Assembly (NCBI RefSeq): GCF_014652795.1
Contig: NZ_BMZM01000002.1
Location: 684,025-748,024 of the forward strand
Origin: Kushneria pakistanensis
GTDB taxonomy: Bacteria; Pseudomonadota; Gammaproteobacteria; Pseudomonadales; Halomonadaceae
Direction: 5' to 3'
DNA length: 64,000 bases
A model generated the notes under the pieces. The model was not told the DNA's origin, ran no database searches, and saw only the letters and a list, made by a program, of their open reading frames with translations. Numbering within the stretch: position 1 is the first letter of the stretch; every line of letters begins with the position of its first letter. A program made the position numbers and the translations under genes. Below, piece by piece: positions 61,732 to 64,000 of this stretch.

Positions 61732-62721
61732 TCAGGCACTGCGCCCGCGCCCGATATAGATGGCCAGCAAAATGATGCCGCCCTTGACCACATCCTGAAG
61801 GTAGGGCGACACGCCCATCAGGTTGAGGCCGTTGTTCAGAATCGCCAGCAGCATGGCGCCGACCAGGGTGCCGAGAATCGCGCCGCGTCCGCCGGCAATT
61901 GCCGCGCCGCCCAGCACCACCGCGGCAATGGCATCCAGCTCGAATCCGGTGCCGGCGTTGGGCTGGCCGCTCATCAGGCGCGAGGTGATCACCAGACCCG
62001 CGATCGCGGCGGTCAGGCCACTGATGGTGTAGACCAGCAGCTTGTAGCGCGGCACGCGGATGCCGGTCAGGCGGGTGGCTTCCTCGTTGCCGCCGATGGC
62101 ATAGACGTAGCGGCCAAAGGAGGTGTGATGCAGCACGATGTAGGCGACCAGATAGACCAGCAGCATGATCAGGATCGGTACCTGAATGCCCATGACCTCG
62201 CCGCGGCCGAAAAAGGCAAAGCCGGCCGGCAGCCCGGAGATCGGGTAGCCACCGGTGTAGATCAGCCCCAGCCCACGGGCGATGCCCATGGTAGCCAGCG
62301 TCACGATAATCGGCGGCATGCGGGCAAAGGCCACGCAGGCACCGTTGAAGGCGCCAAAGGTCATGCCCAGCAGCAGGCCCACGATCACCGCCACGGTGGG
62401 CGGCCAGCCGGCGGCCATCAGCCCCGCCATCAGCGTGCCGGAGAGTGCCATCACCGGCCCGACCGAGAGATCGATGCCGCCGGTGAAGATCGCAAAGCTC
62501 ATGCCCACGGCGATGATGCCGATGATCGCGCCCTGGCGGGCGACGTTGGTGAGGTTGTTGGGCAGCAGGAAGTTGTCATTGACCAGCGCCATGACGATGA
62601 ACACGGCAATAAACCCGACCAGCGGGAAAAAGACCGGCGAATGCAGCAATCGCGAGGCGCGCGAGCGGCGCTGGCGTCGGGGTTTGGGGTTGATCGCTGA
62701 AGTAGAGCTCGGGGTGGTCAT
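61732..62721 (-). CDS. Ribose-type ABC transporter permease
   Basis: A 329-residue RbsC/AraH-type permease with eight to ten helices. Landmarks are GGIDLSVGPVMALSG, GACVAFARMPPIIVTLATMGIARGLGLIYTGG, GGNEEATRLTGIRV and LGGAAIAGGRG. It pairs with itself and the ATPase to import a polyol or pentose. A basic, disordered N-terminus (MTTPSSTSAINPKPRRQRRSR) is longer than usual. It overlaps the ATPase stop by four bases. Confidence 0.92.
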   Translation of the reverse strand: MTTPSSTSAINPKPRRQRRSRASRLLHSPVFFPLVGFIAVFIVMALVNDNFLLPNNLTNVARQGAIIGIIAVGMSFAIFTGGIDLSVGPVMALSGTLMAGLMAAGWPPTVAVIVGLLLGMTFGAFNGACVAFARMPPIIVTLATMGIARGLGLIYTGGYPISGLPAGFAFFGRGEVMGIQVPILIMLLVYLVAYIVLHHTSFGRYVYAIGGNEEATRLTGIRVPRYKLLVYTISGLTAAIAGLVITSRLMSGQPNAGTGFELDAIAAVVLGGAAIAGGRGAILGTLVGAMLLAILNNGLNLMGVSPYLQDVVKGGIILLAIYIGRGRSA

Positions 62722-64000
62722 GAGGCGCGCTCCAGGTGGGCCGCCGGCTCGGCGGCACCGGTCGGGTTGTCCAGTGAGATCTGGCGGGTGGCGTGGGTCA
62801 TGATGGTGCCGGCCTGAATGTCATCACCGGCAAGCTCGGCCACCACGTGGCCGTGGTTGAACACCAGCACGCGGTCGCACAGGCCGGTAATCTCGGGCAG
62901 CTCCGAGGAGATCATGACAATCGAGATACCCTGGGCGGTGAGGGTTTTCATCAGCGCGTAGATCTCGGACTTGGCGCCCACATCGATGCCGCGGGTCGGT
63001 TCATCAAAGATCAGCACCCGACAGCCGCGCTCCAGCCAGCGGGCGATCACCACCTTTTGCTGGTTGCCGCCGGAAAGCGTGCCGACCACGGTGTCACTGC
63101 CCGGGGCCTTGACCCGTACCCGGTCCATCAGCGCCTCGGCCGCCTCACGCTCGCGGCGCCGGCTGATCAGCCCGGCAGCGGTGTGAAAACGCGACAGATG
63201 GTTGATCGAAATGTTGTCCGCGCAGGTGAAAGGCAGGATCAGCCCCTGCTGCTTGCGGTTTTCCGGCAGCAGGCCAATGCCGCGTTTGAGTGCATCAGCG
63301 GGAGACTTGAGCGTCACCTTGTGGCCTTCAAGCGTCATGCGCCGTTCGGCCACCGGATGCGCGCCGATCATGGCCAGCGCCATTTCGCTGCGCCCGGACC
63401 CCACCAGCCCGGCAAACCCCAGGATCTCGCCGCGCCCCAGCCGGATATGGTCGGTGTGCCGCCGCCCGGCCATGCGGATATGTGCCTCGAGCACCAGATC
63501 GCTCTTGTCGGGGGCTGGCTGGCGTTCGGGGAAGATGTTGTCGACCCGTCGGCCCACCATCCTCTCGACCAGCGCGCCGGCATCGGTGTCGGCCACGTTA
63601 AGCGTGGCGACATACTCGCCGTCGCGCAGCACGGTGACGCGATCGCAGATCTCGAAGATCTCTTCCATGTGATGGGAGATGAACACCATCGCCACGCCCT
63701 GGGCACGCAGCTGGCGCATGATGGCAAAGAGTCGCTCGACCTCGGTGGGGGTAAGCGGGGCAGTGGGTTCATCGAGCACCAGCACGCGGGCATCGAGTGA
63801 CAGCGCCTTGGCGATCTCGACAAACTGCTGATCGGCCACGCTCAGATGATGCACGCGAATCTGCGGGTCGATATCGATATCCAGGCGCTCAAACAGCGCG
63901 TTGGCCTGTTTGAGCATCTCGCCATGGCGAATCAGTCCCAGGGCGTTGCGCGGCTCGCGCCCCAGGAAGATGTTGTCCACCACGGACAGCCCGGGGATCA
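62718..64000 (-). CDS. Sugar ABC transporter ATPase, RbsA type (5' end outside window)
   Basis: The last roughly 430 codons of a two-domain ATPase, normally about 500 residues. The first domain lacks its Walker A, which lies beyond the window, but shows the signature LSVADQQFVEIAKAL and Walker B VLVLDEPTAPLT. The second has the degenerate P-loop GLVGSGRSE, signature LSGGNQQKVVIARWL and Walker B VLIFDEPTRGIDVGAK. It is the first visible gene of the polyol operon; the periplasmic binding protein and regulator must lie outside the window. The frame stays open to the window end. Confidence 0.93.
   Translation of the reverse strand, partial: IPGLSVVDNIFLGREPRNALGLIRHGEMLKQANALFERLDIDIDPQIRVHHLSVADQQFVEIAKALSLDARVLVLDEPTAPLTPTEVERLFAIMRQLRAQGVAMVFISHHMEEIFEICDRVTVLRDGEYVATLNVADTDAGALVERMVGRRVDNIFPERQPAPDKSDLVLEAHIRMAGRRHTDHIRLGRGEILGFAGLVGSGRSEMALAMIGAHPVAERRMTLEGHKVTLKSPADALKRGIGLLPENRKQQGLILPFTCADNISINHLSRFHTAAGLISRRREREAAEALMDRVRVKAPGSDTVVGTLSGGNQQKVVIARWLERGCRVLIFDEPTRGIDVGAKSEIYALMKTLTAQGISIVMISSELPEITGLCDRVLVFNHGHVVAELAGDDIQAGTIMTHATRQISLDNPTGAAEPAAHLERAS

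Noticed and set aside
1-64000. tRNA, rRNA, CRISPR arrays and integrases
   Set aside because: None was recognised by eye on either strand; in particular no tRNA end flanks the CBASS island. A dedicated tRNA and repeat search would settle this.

Overview
The window looks like a chromosomal segment of a high-GC gammaproteobacterium of the Halomonas/Kushneria kind (family Halomonadaceae). This is an inference from gene content: an Fnr/Anr-type regulator next to hemN, many TRAP and TTT transporters, a ureide (allantoin) cluster and a non-phosphorylating rhamnose pathway. No rRNA, tRNA, CRISPR array or intact insertion sequence was recognised.

Layout. 0-8.4 kb: end of an L-lactate permease, an MFS exporter, a small lipoprotein, a DUF2780 secreted protein, an orphan ParA ATPase, an alpha/beta-hydrolase lacking the usual nucleophile serine, DUF488, fnr, hemN (with an Fnr-type box) and an AhpD-like protein. 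8.5-22.8 kb: nitrogen/ureide region with a TAXI-type TRAP transporter, PucG-like aminotransferase, allantoate amidohydrolase, RpiR regulator, amidase, AEC transporter, PuuE allantoinase, Asp/Glu-hydantoin racemase, GntR regulator and NCS1 permease. Three sigma-54 type -24/-12 promoters, NtrC-like inverted repeats and two GntR-type operators tie much of it to nitrogen limitation. 23-28.2 kb: an MFS transporter, then a LacI-dctPQM TRAP operon with a perfect 16-bp operator palindrome. 28.2-33.7 kb: two-component pair divergent from a tctCBA tricarboxylate transporter, with three CATAAC repeats at 11-bp spacing in between. 33.7-36.6 kb: a sugar-phosphate transferase for exopolysaccharide, two tiny single-pass membrane proteins and an esterase.

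36.8-51.8 kb holds a complete route from rhamnosides to L-lactate: GH78 alpha-L-rhamnosidase, rhamnose mutarotase, SDR rhamnose dehydrogenase, lactonase, rhamnonate dehydratase, 2-keto-3-deoxy-rhamnonate aldolase and lactaldehyde dehydrogenase. It comes with three transporters and LacI and LysR regulators. 52-56.4 kb is core-like: hemB, a DsbA-family oxidoreductase and an OsmC-YcaO fusion. 56.5-59.8 kb is a visibly AT-richer island carrying a type I-like CBASS anti-phage system (CD-NTase plus a Cap15 membrane effector) and an unrecognised multi-pass membrane protein. 59.8-64 kb is a polyol operon: a threitol/erythritol-type zinc dehydrogenase, an SDR, and a ribose-type ABC permease and ATPase, the last cut by the window end.

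The parts most worth follow-up are the CBASS island with its unknown third gene, the sigma-54/NtrC/GntR divergent control region at 20.95-21.27 kb, and the pairs of very small membrane proteins (35.5-35.8 kb and 51.6 kb).
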